From contig NC_019771.1 of assembly GCF_000317695.1 (NCBI RefSeq), positions 2,360,001-2,424,000 on the forward strand: 64,000 nt of DNA, in the 5' to 3' direction. The position numbers and the translations under genes are program-made. Below the pieces are notes generated by a model. It had not been told where the DNA came from, did no database searches, and saw only the letters and a program-made list of their open reading frames with translations. This document shows, piece after piece, positions 27,698 through 36,300 of this stretch. The DNA comes from Anabaena cylindrica PCC 7122 (GTDB taxonomy: Bacteria; Cyanobacteriota; Cyanobacteriia; Cyanobacteriales; Nostocaceae). Position 1 is the stretch's first letter, and the number at the start of each line of letters is the position of its first letter.

Positions 27698-29479
27698 TTG
27701 AGTATCGTACCACGTGGAATGAGCATAACTGAAGCTTATCGTTCTTATCGCTCAGGCAATTTATTAGTAAATCGTAAATATCAACGAAAGTTAGTTTGGA
27801 CAGTTGAAGAGAAGAGTAGATTAATAGGAAGCATTCTTAAAGGATATCCTATTCCTCTCATTTTACTTGCGGAAAGACCCAAAATACATGGAAGTGGTAA
27901 ATATGAAGTTATAGATGGAATACAAAGGCTTAATGCAATATGTAGTTTTATTGAGAATTCATTTAGTTTTGAAGAAAAATATTTTGATGTAAAAGAATTT
28001 TCTTTTGCAAAGCAATTAGCTGATCATTCTAGTTTTGAAACAGTAAATGATAATAATAACCTTCTTTCCCCAAGAGAGTGTTCCAATATTTTAGATTATC
28101 AACTCGCAGTTACTATTTATACCGCAATGGAAGAAGAAGATATTACAGAAGTTTTTGGGAGAATTAACTCCAACGGAAAACATTTAAGTAATCAAGAAAA
28201 GCGACAAGCGGGTATTACTACAGCATTTGCAGAAGTAGTTCGTACAATCGCTATGAAATTAAGAGGGGATGATTCACAAAAAATACTTAATCTCTATGAA
28301 ATGCCAGAAATTAGTATTGATTCTCGTCCATCATATCAAGGTTATGGAATTAAAGCTGAAGATACTTTATGGTGTAAGCAAGGCATCCTAACAATATCTA
28401 AATTGCGGGATAGTGAAGATGAAGATATGATTGCGGATATTGCTGCATCTATTTTATTAAGTGAACCTCTAGCAAGAAGTCGTGAAAATTTAGATAATCT
28501 TTATGATAGAGAAAGTAGATATTTTGAAACTATAGAAAATTCGTTAGCACTCTATACAGCCGAAAAATTACAAGACAATATCATCAAAAACTTTTCTATT
28601 ATCAGAGAAACGATTGAATCGTATAGTTCAGAAACTAAATGTTTATTAAATATTGTTAATCCTGGTAGCAATAATCCAATCCCTCAAGCATTTTATACTA
28701 TATTTATGGCTTTTTTTGATTTAACAATAAATCAAGAACTTTTACCTAGTGATACAACATCAATTATAAAATCTCTGATGAATCTTCAAAGAAATCTAAA
28801 TTTGAGTAAACGCTATGCAACAACAAGAGATAGAAAAACTAATATAGATAGCACAAAAGGTAGAATTAGAGACTATTTTGTTAAACCAGATAGGTCAACT
28901 CTTGGACATGGTGTTGAACTAACAGTAGAGTTAGAAAATTCTATACGACGTTCTTACATTGAAACAACAAAATATGAATGTAAACAAGGATTATTGGACT
29001 TATCAGAAAATAGGAAATTAAACAAGGACTTACTTCAGAGATTGATTGACACAATTTGTGGAATTGCTAATTTAGGTTCTGACTCAGAAGGGTATATTTT
29101 TATAGGTGTAGCTGACAAAGAAAGTGATGTTAATAGAATTGAGAATTTAGATAACATAAAAGCTATTGAACTTAATAGAAGATATATTGTAGGGATTGAT
29201 AGAGAGGCTAGAATATTCAATCAATCTCTAGAGGATTATGTAAAAGTATTAACAAATGCAGTCTTGAATTCAGAACTTACAGAACCACTTAAAACTCAAG
29301 TCTTAGCAAACTTCGATATAGTATTATATAAAAAACAGTATTCTGTTGTTAGGATTACCGTTCCTAGACAAAATGAAGTATCTTTTGTTGGAAATAGAGC
29401 ATTTATCAGAAAAGGTTCTTCTACGATAGAAGTGCAAGGAAAAGAATTACTGGCTATTTCCAAAAATTTTAACAAGTAA
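27698..29479 (+). CDS. DUF262 / AlbA_2 (Schlafen-like) fusion protein
   Basis: The product has 593 residues. Residues about 5-200 form a DUF262 (GmrSD N-terminal, ParB-like) domain with the family signature YEVIDGIQRLNAI and NQEKRQAGI. The middle is helical. Residues about 410-590 form an AlbA_2/Schlafen-like DNA- or RNA-binding domain (GIANLGSDSEGYIFIGVAD, RIEVPR-like VRITVPR, FIRKGSSTIEV). DUF262 proteins occur in type IV restriction and other defence systems. A role in nucleic-acid sensing or defence is inferred. The start is TTG with GAGAGGAG 7 bases upstream; an ATG at 27719 is the alternative. It stands alone. Confidence 0.8.
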   Translation: MSIVPRGMSITEAYRSYRSGNLLVNRKYQRKLVWTVEEKSRLIGSILKGYPIPLILLAERPKIHGSGKYEVIDGIQRLNAICSFIENSFSFEEKYFDVKEFSFAKQLADHSSFETVNDNNNLLSPRECSNILDYQLAVTIYTAMEEEDITEVFGRINSNGKHLSNQEKRQAGITTAFAEVVRTIAMKLRGDDSQKILNLYEMPEISIDSRPSYQGYGIKAEDTLWCKQGILTISKLRDSEDEDMIADIAASILLSEPLARSRENLDNLYDRESRYFETIENSLALYTAEKLQDNIIKNFSIIRETIESYSSETKCLLNIVNPGSNNPIPQAFYTIFMAFFDLTINQELLPSDTTSIIKSLMNLQRNLNLSKRYATTRDRKTNIDSTKGRIRDYFVKPDRSTLGHGVELTVELENSIRRSYIETTKYECKQGLLDLSENRKLNKDLLQRLIDTICGIANLGSDSEGYIFIGVADKESDVNRIENLDNIKAIELNRRYIVGIDREARIFNQSLEDYVKVLTNAVLNSELTEPLKTQVLANFDIVLYKKQYSVVRITVPRQNEVSFVGNRAFIRKGSSTIEVQGKELLAISKNFNK

Positions 29480-29729
29480 TTATTTAATGTTCATTGCTGA
29501 TGAAGTAGTGTGGGAATTTTTCCACATGATAGAAATTGGATACTCTTAAAATGCTTGCTGAAAAATAATTTCCTCATCTTTATATGCTGAATATTTGATA
29601 GATGAGATACTCAATTTTAAATAATTCTGAATTATTTATCTCACTCATTTCCAAGAAGCAGAACTCAGACATCCTATTCCCTAAATATACAGTGATATAA
29701 TTGAAAAAATGATTAACACCACAAGACTT

Positions 29730-29978
29730 ATGCTAAAAACAGTCGAAGGTATTTATCGAAACGGGCAAATTGAATTTACTGAACCCCCCAAAGATGTGAA
29801 CAATAGCACCCAGGTTCTCATCACTTTTCTCGATTCCGGTAAAATCGATCCTACCAAGATACGCCAATTAATTGAGCATTTAGAAACTATTGCTGGTATT
29901 CAGCAGGGTTTTGAAGAACTCAACAGTGGTCAAACTCGTCCTATTGCGGATTTTATCCAAGAAATGCAACAGAAATAG
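29730..29978 (+). CDS. AF2212-like antitoxin (partner toxin decayed)
   Basis: This 82-residue protein begins LKTVEGIYRNGQIEFTEPP, the same opening as the VapB-like gene at 12809-13024. The middle (DVNNSTQVLITFLD) completes the hairpin fold and the C-terminal half is helical. A start at 29709 would add seven residues. Directly downstream lies a truncated ParE-like reading frame, so this is probably the surviving antitoxin of a broken TA pair. A copy of its first 17 codons is found at 32245. Confidence 0.65.
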   Translation: MLKTVEGIYRNGQIEFTEPPKDVNNSTQVLITFLDSGKIDPTKIRQLIEHLETIAGIQQGFEELNSGQTRPIADFIQEMQQK

Positions 29979-30093
29979 GACATTTCAAGTTGAGATTAAT
30001 CCAATTGCTGAAAACCAGACTTCGCAAACCTATCGCTGGTATCGGGAACGTAATCCTGCATCGATGATTATTAAACAATCACTAATTTATTGA
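29976..30093 (+). pseudogene. truncated ParE-type toxin
   Basis: The frame encodes FQVEINPIAENQTSQTYRWY then RERNP, the classic N-terminus of ParE/RelE toxins (VEISPIAE..AYRWYRERNP). After about 35 residues it collapses to a stop, where a real toxin runs to roughly 95-100. It has no start codon of its own and overlaps the antitoxin stop. This is seen directly; the family call rests on known ParE sequences. Confidence 0.7.
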
Positions 30094-30242
30094 CTGGTTA
30101 AATTCTCTTTTTTTTGTTTATATTGTTCTTGTAATTCTAGATAATACTTAATTAATTTCTGTGGGTCATGCTGATTATTTTGAGATATTTGATGACGAAT
30201 TTCTCGAATTTTTTGAAGTACCGAATCATCAAGAGTAATCAT
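30087..30242 (-). CDS. small helical protein coupled to PIN gene
   Basis: A 51-residue reading frame begins MITLDDSVLQKIREIRHQIS and ends in a Lys/Gln-rich helix. Its ATG lies inside the last codons of the PIN gene (14-bp overlap), so translation should be coupled. It is amphipathic and highly charged, like small antitoxins or toxin partners. Function is inferred only from position. Confidence 0.5.
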   Translation of the reverse strand: MITLDDSVLQKIREIRHQISQNNQHDPQKLIKYYLELQEQYKQKKENLTSQ

Positions 30243-30711
30243 GATTCATTAATTCTAAAGGTGTTACTAGTGCAGGAACATATAAGCCTAGCATAACATT
30301 AACTCGTCTAATATGCCCAAATTTGTTAGCATTAGCTAAGTGACGACAATTCCAAGTTAACAGAAAATCACATTTATGATAGGATGCTATGGCAAGATGG
30401 AGGGCATCGCCTAAAGGATCACTAGGCATAACCTGATTTTGAATGTAGGTTTGCACAATTTCAGCAATTTCTGGTTCAATATCTATCAAAGGAATATCAT
30501 TTATAAGTTCAATGACTTCTTCTTTATTAGGAAAATTGCCTTTATTCAGTTCATCTAAAACTGCAATACTTGTAAAAACATCATATTGTTGCCTTACGTT
30601 ATTCCACCAAAAACGAGTCCATTCTCGACGCGCTATCATATCGGGTTCAGTGCGAATCTCATGGTAGAAGCTAGGAATACTGGTTTCAATATAAATTTTT
30701 GATTTCATCAT
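30229..30711 (-). CDS. PIN-domain protein (VapC-like)
   Basis: This 160-residue PIN domain has IYIETSIPSFYHE with its first acidic residue replaced or shifted (Glu in YIETS), SIAVLDELNKG as the second acidic motif and PLGDALHLAIASYHKCDFLLTWN as the third. This subtype is widespread in cyanobacteria. I chose the ATG at 30711 (MMKSKIYIET); an upstream start at 30744 is possible. A small coupled gene follows. RNase toxin activity is likely but unproven. Confidence 0.7.
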   Translation of the reverse strand: MMKSKIYIETSIPSFYHEIRTEPDMIARREWTRFWWNNVRQQYDVFTSIAVLDELNKGNFPNKEEVIELINDIPLIDIEPEIAEIVQTYIQNQVMPSDPLGDALHLAIASYHKCDFLLTWNCRHLANANKFGHIRRVNVMLGLYVPALVTPLELMNHDYS

Positions 30712-30834
30712 CGTGAACTTAGAAAATCTAGATTTTAACACCACTAGATTTATATGTACAGTAAATTTACTGCGCTATCTTGATTAAACTTTTTTTAAAA
30801 TTAACATAAGTTCTACCCATTTTTCCAAAACTGT

Positions 30835-31362
30835 TTACCCAAAACTAACACCGCGATAAATTTCCTTGATTGGTAATTCCACACCCACAGACTCTAAAAA
30901 AATAGATTTTTCCAAATCATTAAAATCACTCAACAACCAACCTTGATCTTGCTTACTATATTTCTCTATAAAAACTTCATCTTGCTCTACTAATAAATAT
31001 TCACAAAAACTAGGAATTGAACGATACATCCTAAATTTATTTTGGCGGTCATAATCTGCTGTGGAAGGAGATAATACTTCTACTATTAAGATAGGATTTA
31101 AAACCTCATCCTTACGATTATCATTTAGTTGCGGTTCACCATTAAAAACCATCACATCAGGATATACCCCTCGTTTATGTTCAGGAATTCATAACCGCAA
31201 ATCGCTGTTAATTAGCTCAAATTGAGTGTTCCTCCTGGCATGGGTACAATTTTTCCATCACCATATTCGCTACGTCCTTCTGCTTTTTCTTCAATAGCGC
31301 GATATTCATCTAAACTATAACGACGCTCAACGGTGGTAATCATCATTTTAGCTGTTTTCATG
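30835..31362 (-). pseudogene. Uma2/DUF820 gene broken by deletion and nonsense
   Basis: The 5' part (from 31362 leftward) encodes TVERRYSLDEYRAIEEKAEG and ends PMPGGTLNLS-stop. After that, in another frame, come INSDLRL-stop-IPEHKRGVYPDVM and then an intact tail (VFNGEPQLNDNRKDEVLNPI, LIVEVLSPSTADYDRQNKFR). A roughly 25-30-codon internal deletion shifted the frame, and a Trp codon in RLWIPE became TGA. The tail alone has an open frame of 106 codons but lacks the N-terminal half of the nuclease fold. Confidence 0.8.
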
Positions 31363-31972
31363 TTTGAGGATTTGGTAATAATTTAATCAAAAATAAACCA
31401 CTAATGCCACCGTAGATGAATCCACTCACCATGCTACCTGCCACTGTAGCCGAAAATAAAATTGGAATCAGTGTCTCTAAACCGCCTTTAAATATCTTCT
31501 CAGCAGTAACAGCCGCCAGAATACAGGCCAATGCACCTATAACTGCGCCTACTATGACACCTATAGTAGTGGCAATAAGCCAGTTAAGAGTCTTTTCTCT
31601 CGGCCATTTCATAACTAGCGCTTGGGCAAAACTAAGGGAAATAATGCCACTGACTATACCCAAAATTGGACTCATAATGGCATTAGAAGTAGTCACAAGT
31701 ATTAACCCTCCTATCCCACAGCCCATGCTGAAACCGAACATTGTAGCTAATATCCATTTAGCAGAAACTTTCTTGCGTAAAACTAACTTTTGGGCAATAC
31801 CCACACACAAACCACCCAATGCACCACCCCAAAAACCTGAAATTCCAGATAAAGGAGAGTTTATCCCCAGCAAGCTAGAAAAAAAGCCTAATAAAAAGCC
31901 AAGAAAAATGCCAATAGTGGTAGCTAATACCCAACGCCACCAAAATTTCCATCTCACGGTTGGATTTGACAT
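31358..31972 (-). CDS. polytopic membrane protein, glycine-zipper rich, unknown
   Basis: This 204-residue protein has about five to six hydrophobic segments rich in Gly/Ala/Ser small-residue spacings (GFLLGFFSSLLG, GGALGGLCVGIAQ, GCGIGGLILV, GAVIGALACILAA, GSMVSGFIYGGISGLFL). No transporter signature was recognised. I chose the ATG at 31972 (MSNPTVRWK) over one three codons upstream. Its 3' end overlaps the start of the Uma2 pseudogene by a few bases. Confidence 0.6.
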   Translation of the reverse strand: MSNPTVRWKFWWRWVLATTIGIFLGFLLGFFSSLLGINSPLSGISGFWGGALGGLCVGIAQKLVLRKKVSAKWILATMFGFSMGCGIGGLILVTTSNAIMSPILGIVSGIISLSFAQALVMKWPREKTLNWLIATTIGVIVGAVIGALACILAAVTAEKIFKGGLETLIPILFSATVAGSMVSGFIYGGISGLFLIKLLPNPQT

Positions 31973-32055
31973 AGATTTCATAGAAAAGAGTTATATTTCT
32001 GAATTATAAGTGGGAAGATATCGGTTATTATCCCAACCATATCAATGACGTGCTT

Positions 32056-32147
32056 AGGACTTACGCAAGATTGAACTCAAAACCTAATTCTTGCGTAAGG
32101 GTAATTCATGAATTACCCCTACTCCCGTTTTGTTTTACGTAAGTCCT
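32056..32147. repeat. MITE with AGGACTTACG terminal inverted repeats
   Basis: This 92-bp element has perfect 10-bp terminal repeats (AGGACTTACG and CGTAAGTCCT) and an internal second hairpin (gggtaattcatgaattaccc). This design is common in Nostocales genomes. Confidence 0.75.
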
Positions 32148-32244
32148 GGTACTGCTAACCATGCAACTGAAAGTACACCTTAACAGGGGTAGAGTTAAAC
32201 CACTCCAGGGTATCAATAATCCAAATACAGGTATAATTGAAAAA

Positions 32245-32298
32245 ATGGTTAAGACCACAAGACTTATGCTAAAAACAGTCGAAGGTATTTATAGATAA
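32245..32298 (+). pseudogene. 5' fragment of the antitoxin gene at 29709-29978
   Basis: Including the bases before the ATG, about 60 bp are nearly identical to 29698-29757 (shared tataattgaaaaaatg start region and the LKTVEGIY codons). The copy ends in TAA after 17 codons. It looks like a duplicated or recombination-derived stub directly upstream of a Uma2 gene. Confidence 0.7.
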
Positions 32299-32326
32299 CG
32301 TCTTTTTTCGTAATGCTGAGGCAACT

Positions 32327-32863
32327 ATGCAATCTCCTACCCTCATCAACCCATTAGACAATTTTCTTGGGCAACCCAATATTGAAGCCTCTCCTGCCTG
32401 GGAGTTTATACAGGGACAAGCCCAGCAAAAACCCATGCCAACACTGTTTCATTCCCGCCTCCAACGTAACCTTGTTAACGCCATCAACAGCCAAACTACA
32501 GCCTATGAAGCTATCCAAGAACTCCGGTGTATCGTACCTCCCATGTCTCCCGTACCTGATATTGCGGTTGTTAAGAGCAATCGTTTTTCTGATGAAGATG
32601 GACCGCTACAAGGTTCACCGGACTGGTTAATTGAAATTCGCTCCCCCGACCAAAGCACCTTAGATATACAACACAAAATCCTGCACTGCTTGAGTAACGG
32701 GACACAGATTGCTTGGCTCATTGATATTCAGCGAAAGCAAATCTGGGTTTGGGAAAATAAAGAGTTACCACTCGTTTATGCCAATAATGATACACTCCCC
32801 ACCCTTGGCAATATCTCAGAATTGACTGTTGCAACCGTGATGGCAATGACTCAGCAACGATGA
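32327..32863 (+). CDS. Uma2/DUF820 family putative endonuclease, divergent short form
   Basis: The 178-residue protein keeps the core motifs SPVPDIAVVKSNRF, GSPDWLIEIRSPDQS and a late LSNGTQIAWLIDIQRKQIWVW strand, as in Uma2 proteins. It is not a close copy of the two long forms at 11613 and 18143 and lacks their coiled-coil tail. Activity is unproven. Confidence 0.75.
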   Translation: MQSPTLINPLDNFLGQPNIEASPAWEFIQGQAQQKPMPTLFHSRLQRNLVNAINSQTTAYEAIQELRCIVPPMSPVPDIAVVKSNRFSDEDGPLQGSPDWLIEIRSPDQSTLDIQHKILHCLSNGTQIAWLIDIQRKQIWVWENKELPLVYANNDTLPTLGNISELTVATVMAMTQQR

Positions 32864-32867
32864 TTTA

Positions 32868-33068
32868 TTAAATAACGTCCGATTCCACTTTTTTAACAAT
32901 CTCCAAAGGTAACTCTAACACCTCTGCAATTTGCTCGTCACTTAAGCCAAAATACCGTAATTTATCAATTCGTTCAATCTTATTTTTATCCTTACTTCTC
33001 TTGCCCCTACTTATTGAGCCGATATTCAAAAATGATATATCGTATAGCACAAAAATATCAATTACCAT
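32868..33068 (-). CDS. short hypothetical protein, possibly a gene remnant
   Basis: The frame has 66 codons. Its second half (LRYFGLSDEQIAEVLELPLEIVKKVE) resembles the helical tail of Rpn/PD-(D/E)XK transposon-associated proteins in cyanobacteria; the first half has no such character. It could be a degraded 3' end. It is convergent with the Uma2 gene, 5 bp away. Confidence 0.35.
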   Translation of the reverse strand: MVIDIFVLYDISFLNIGSISRGKRSKDKNKIERIDKLRYFGLSDEQIAEVLELPLEIVKKVESDVI

Positions 33069-33342
33069 AACTCTCCAAATATGAGAATAAATGCATATTT
33101 TTGCCTGTTTGGGGGAACAATTTATCTATTCTGTTATACTAACTGGAGTTTAGACTAGTTGTTGATAATTCGTTTCAGGAATTATGGATAATTGATAGTT
33201 CCAGAAACGAAACTACCAATTATTTCCAGTAACTCTTGAATTAAGCAGAAAGGCGTAAAAAAACTTGCATTATGCAAAGAAAAGTACCGTTGTCCAAAAA
33301 CATCTTCCCTCTTGCCTTGTCATAACGACAATTTTTAACGCC

Positions 33343-36300
33343 TTACACCAATACGAACTGGTTAGAGTCAGTCAAATTCAAGCTCACAGATTGAATGCCA
33401 GTGAGAACAGCGAGAGTTTGATTGTTAAAGTTAATGTGGGTGTCAGCATTTACTTGATTTAACTGAAGTGTCGATGTAGTAATACCTAAGCTAACAGCAC
33501 CACCAATACCAATAACATCAACACCAACTTGGAAGTCAACAATGGTATTAGCAACTTGTGGTAGTTGAGCATTAACAATCCAGAATTGGTCAGCACCAGC
33601 GCCACCAGAAAGCAAGTTACCACCACCTTCTTGAACAAAGAAGCTATCATCACCGTTACCACCTAAAGCGCGGTCATTGCTACCCAGATAGAAAATATCA
33701 TTTCCCTCACCACCAGACATCCGATTTCCACCTTTAGCATCAGTAGCATCAAATTCATCATTACCATCGCTACCGAAAGCTCTATCTTGGCGATTGACGT
33801 AGATAATATCATCGGCACTGCCTAGATTAATGCGGTTATTTCCTGCATTAGCTAACGTGCCAAGTTGGAGGTCTACGGTATCATTTCCTGCTCCGGTAAA
33901 TAGAATATCTTGTACACCATCAAAGCTGCTACTTTGAACCGGGAAGATATCATCATTACCAGGTGTACCAACGGCAGGTAATGTGGAAATGTTCTGAGTT
34001 ATTGTTAGCGTTACTAAAATTGGATCATGGTCACTTGCCCGTTGAGCATTGTCCACAAACTCACTATTAACATGAACAATGTCAACTTGGGCAGTTGCAC
34101 CCAAATTATTACTCACCAAAATATGGTCAAGAGATTGAGAATTACCATCAAAGTTGTAGGTATACCGTTCATTTTCTGGCAAAGTATTGGTGAGGTTGGT
34201 AAGGACAGAGCTATTCCCACCTGCGAGAATATTCAAAGGTGAGATAAACTCAAATTCGTTCAAATCACCGACCACAACAACATTAGAATTAGGATTAGTT
34301 GCCAAAATCCCATCTACAAAATTATTTACCGCTTCAGCTTGGGCGCGACGCTGGTCTAAAGAACCATTAATGGCGTTATTTTCTTGTCCATTTCCACCAG
34401 ATTCACCACCAACGGAGGGCTGATTCCTACCAAAAAGTGGACTGCTACCACCTTTAGATGAAAAGTGATTGTTAATAACGGTTATCTCTTCACCATTAAA
34501 AGCGAAGTTGGCAATTAGAGGCAGTCGAGTGTCAGTGAAAGCAGCAAAGGAAGAAGAGGGAACAGTTTGAACAGAACCATCTACTAAATCAACGCGGCTG
34601 TCATTGTAGAGGAAAGCGTTACGGATGTTTGCACCGGGCTGTCCACCACTGTTATTATTGGTAATGAAGGTGTTGTCAATGAATTTGTAAGTGGGACCAC
34701 CTGCGGCAGCGATCGCATCAATTAAAGTTTGTAAGGTGAGGCTGGCACTAGTTACACCATCATTGGTACTGCCACTATTATCTTGAATCTCTTGTAAACC
34801 AATGATGTCAGGACTTTTGAGATTATTGACAATTTGACTAGCGATCGCATTAAAGCGACCATCAGCAATATCCAGATCACCATCAGCATCATTGGGATCG
34901 AGATTGAGAACATTGTAGGTAGCGATCGCTAGGGTATCACTACCCTGATTAAGAGTGGTAACTTCAGGTTGCAGATTAGCAAATTGAATATTACTAACAA
35001 AATCTTCCGTGGGAATTACCTCAAAGTTGCCAAAGTTATAACCGACAACACCAGTAACATCACCCAACCTATCGCCGACATTGACATTCGGGAAGGCAAA
35101 GTCAAACACACCATTATCTTCATCAATCTGGATGCGTTCGGGGTTAAAGTCATTAGGTGCAATGTTGATTGTGCCACGCTGACTCAAACCAGTTGCACCT
35201 GTGCCATTATCAACAACAGTGTAGATTTCCCCAAAACTGTTGGTAGGACTAACAGCAAGTAGATTTTTGGCTGTTACCCGCATTCCTTCGAGAGACTCGT
35301 AAAAATCAATACCATCAGTGATAGGGTCAAAAGATGTGAGTCCATCGTCGTCAATAACTTGAGATGGAGGCACTCGTCCGCCCGCACCAATGATCACGGC
35401 ACTAGGCAGAACATTATCACTAGATAGGATGGTGATTGTGGGGTTGCCACCAATTTGGGTAGTGGAAAGATTGCCCGTACTAGCTCCACCGGGGGTAAAT
35501 TCGCTGACTGTACCTGTAACAGTGATGGCATCGCCAACGCTGACTGTAGGAGTGCTACCAGTAAAGACGAAAATACCTTCCGAAGTGGCAATATCGTTAT
35601 CAGGATTGGGATCTTGGAGATAGAACCCATTGGAGTCAACTGCGGTAACAATACCCGGTATATCTGTGACAACTTGCCCAACCAAAGACGATATATGACC
35701 TGCTCCTTGAATAGTATGAATTTTGATGGCATCAAGGGTAACTTCTTCAGTGCGGAACTTCTGGAAATTGTCTTGATCTAAGTCTTTAGATGCAACACTG
35801 TTGTTGTACCAGAAAGTATCACCATTATCTACTAGAAGTTGAATCTTGGTACTGCCTGTGAGGTTGTCAGGAACAGTGACAATTCCTTCAAAGCTACCAT
35901 TGGTATTCAGAGAAGTTAAATCTGCTGTTCTCAATACTGGTGCATCTGCAACATTGCCAGTCCATGTATAGAGACGGAAATCATTGGGGGCGCTGTCGGT
36001 TGCTGCTCCCACCGCTCCGGCGATAATCACATACTCCCCTGTAGTGTTGCGTTCGATGCTGCGAATACCACGACCACCTAAATCTAGTTGTATGGGTGCG
36101 CCAAAGGTGGCTGAACCTGCTGTACCGCCTGTATTATCAAGAATTGAGGAGAAATTAGTAACTGGTACAATTAAGGCTTGGGTGCGATCGCTGGTGGGTT
36201 CTAGTGGTGTGCGGAAAGCAATATAAACACTGTTCCCATCAGGACTAGCGGTTAAACCTTCAATATTAAAACCATTGCTAGAACTGACAGAAACACCTCC

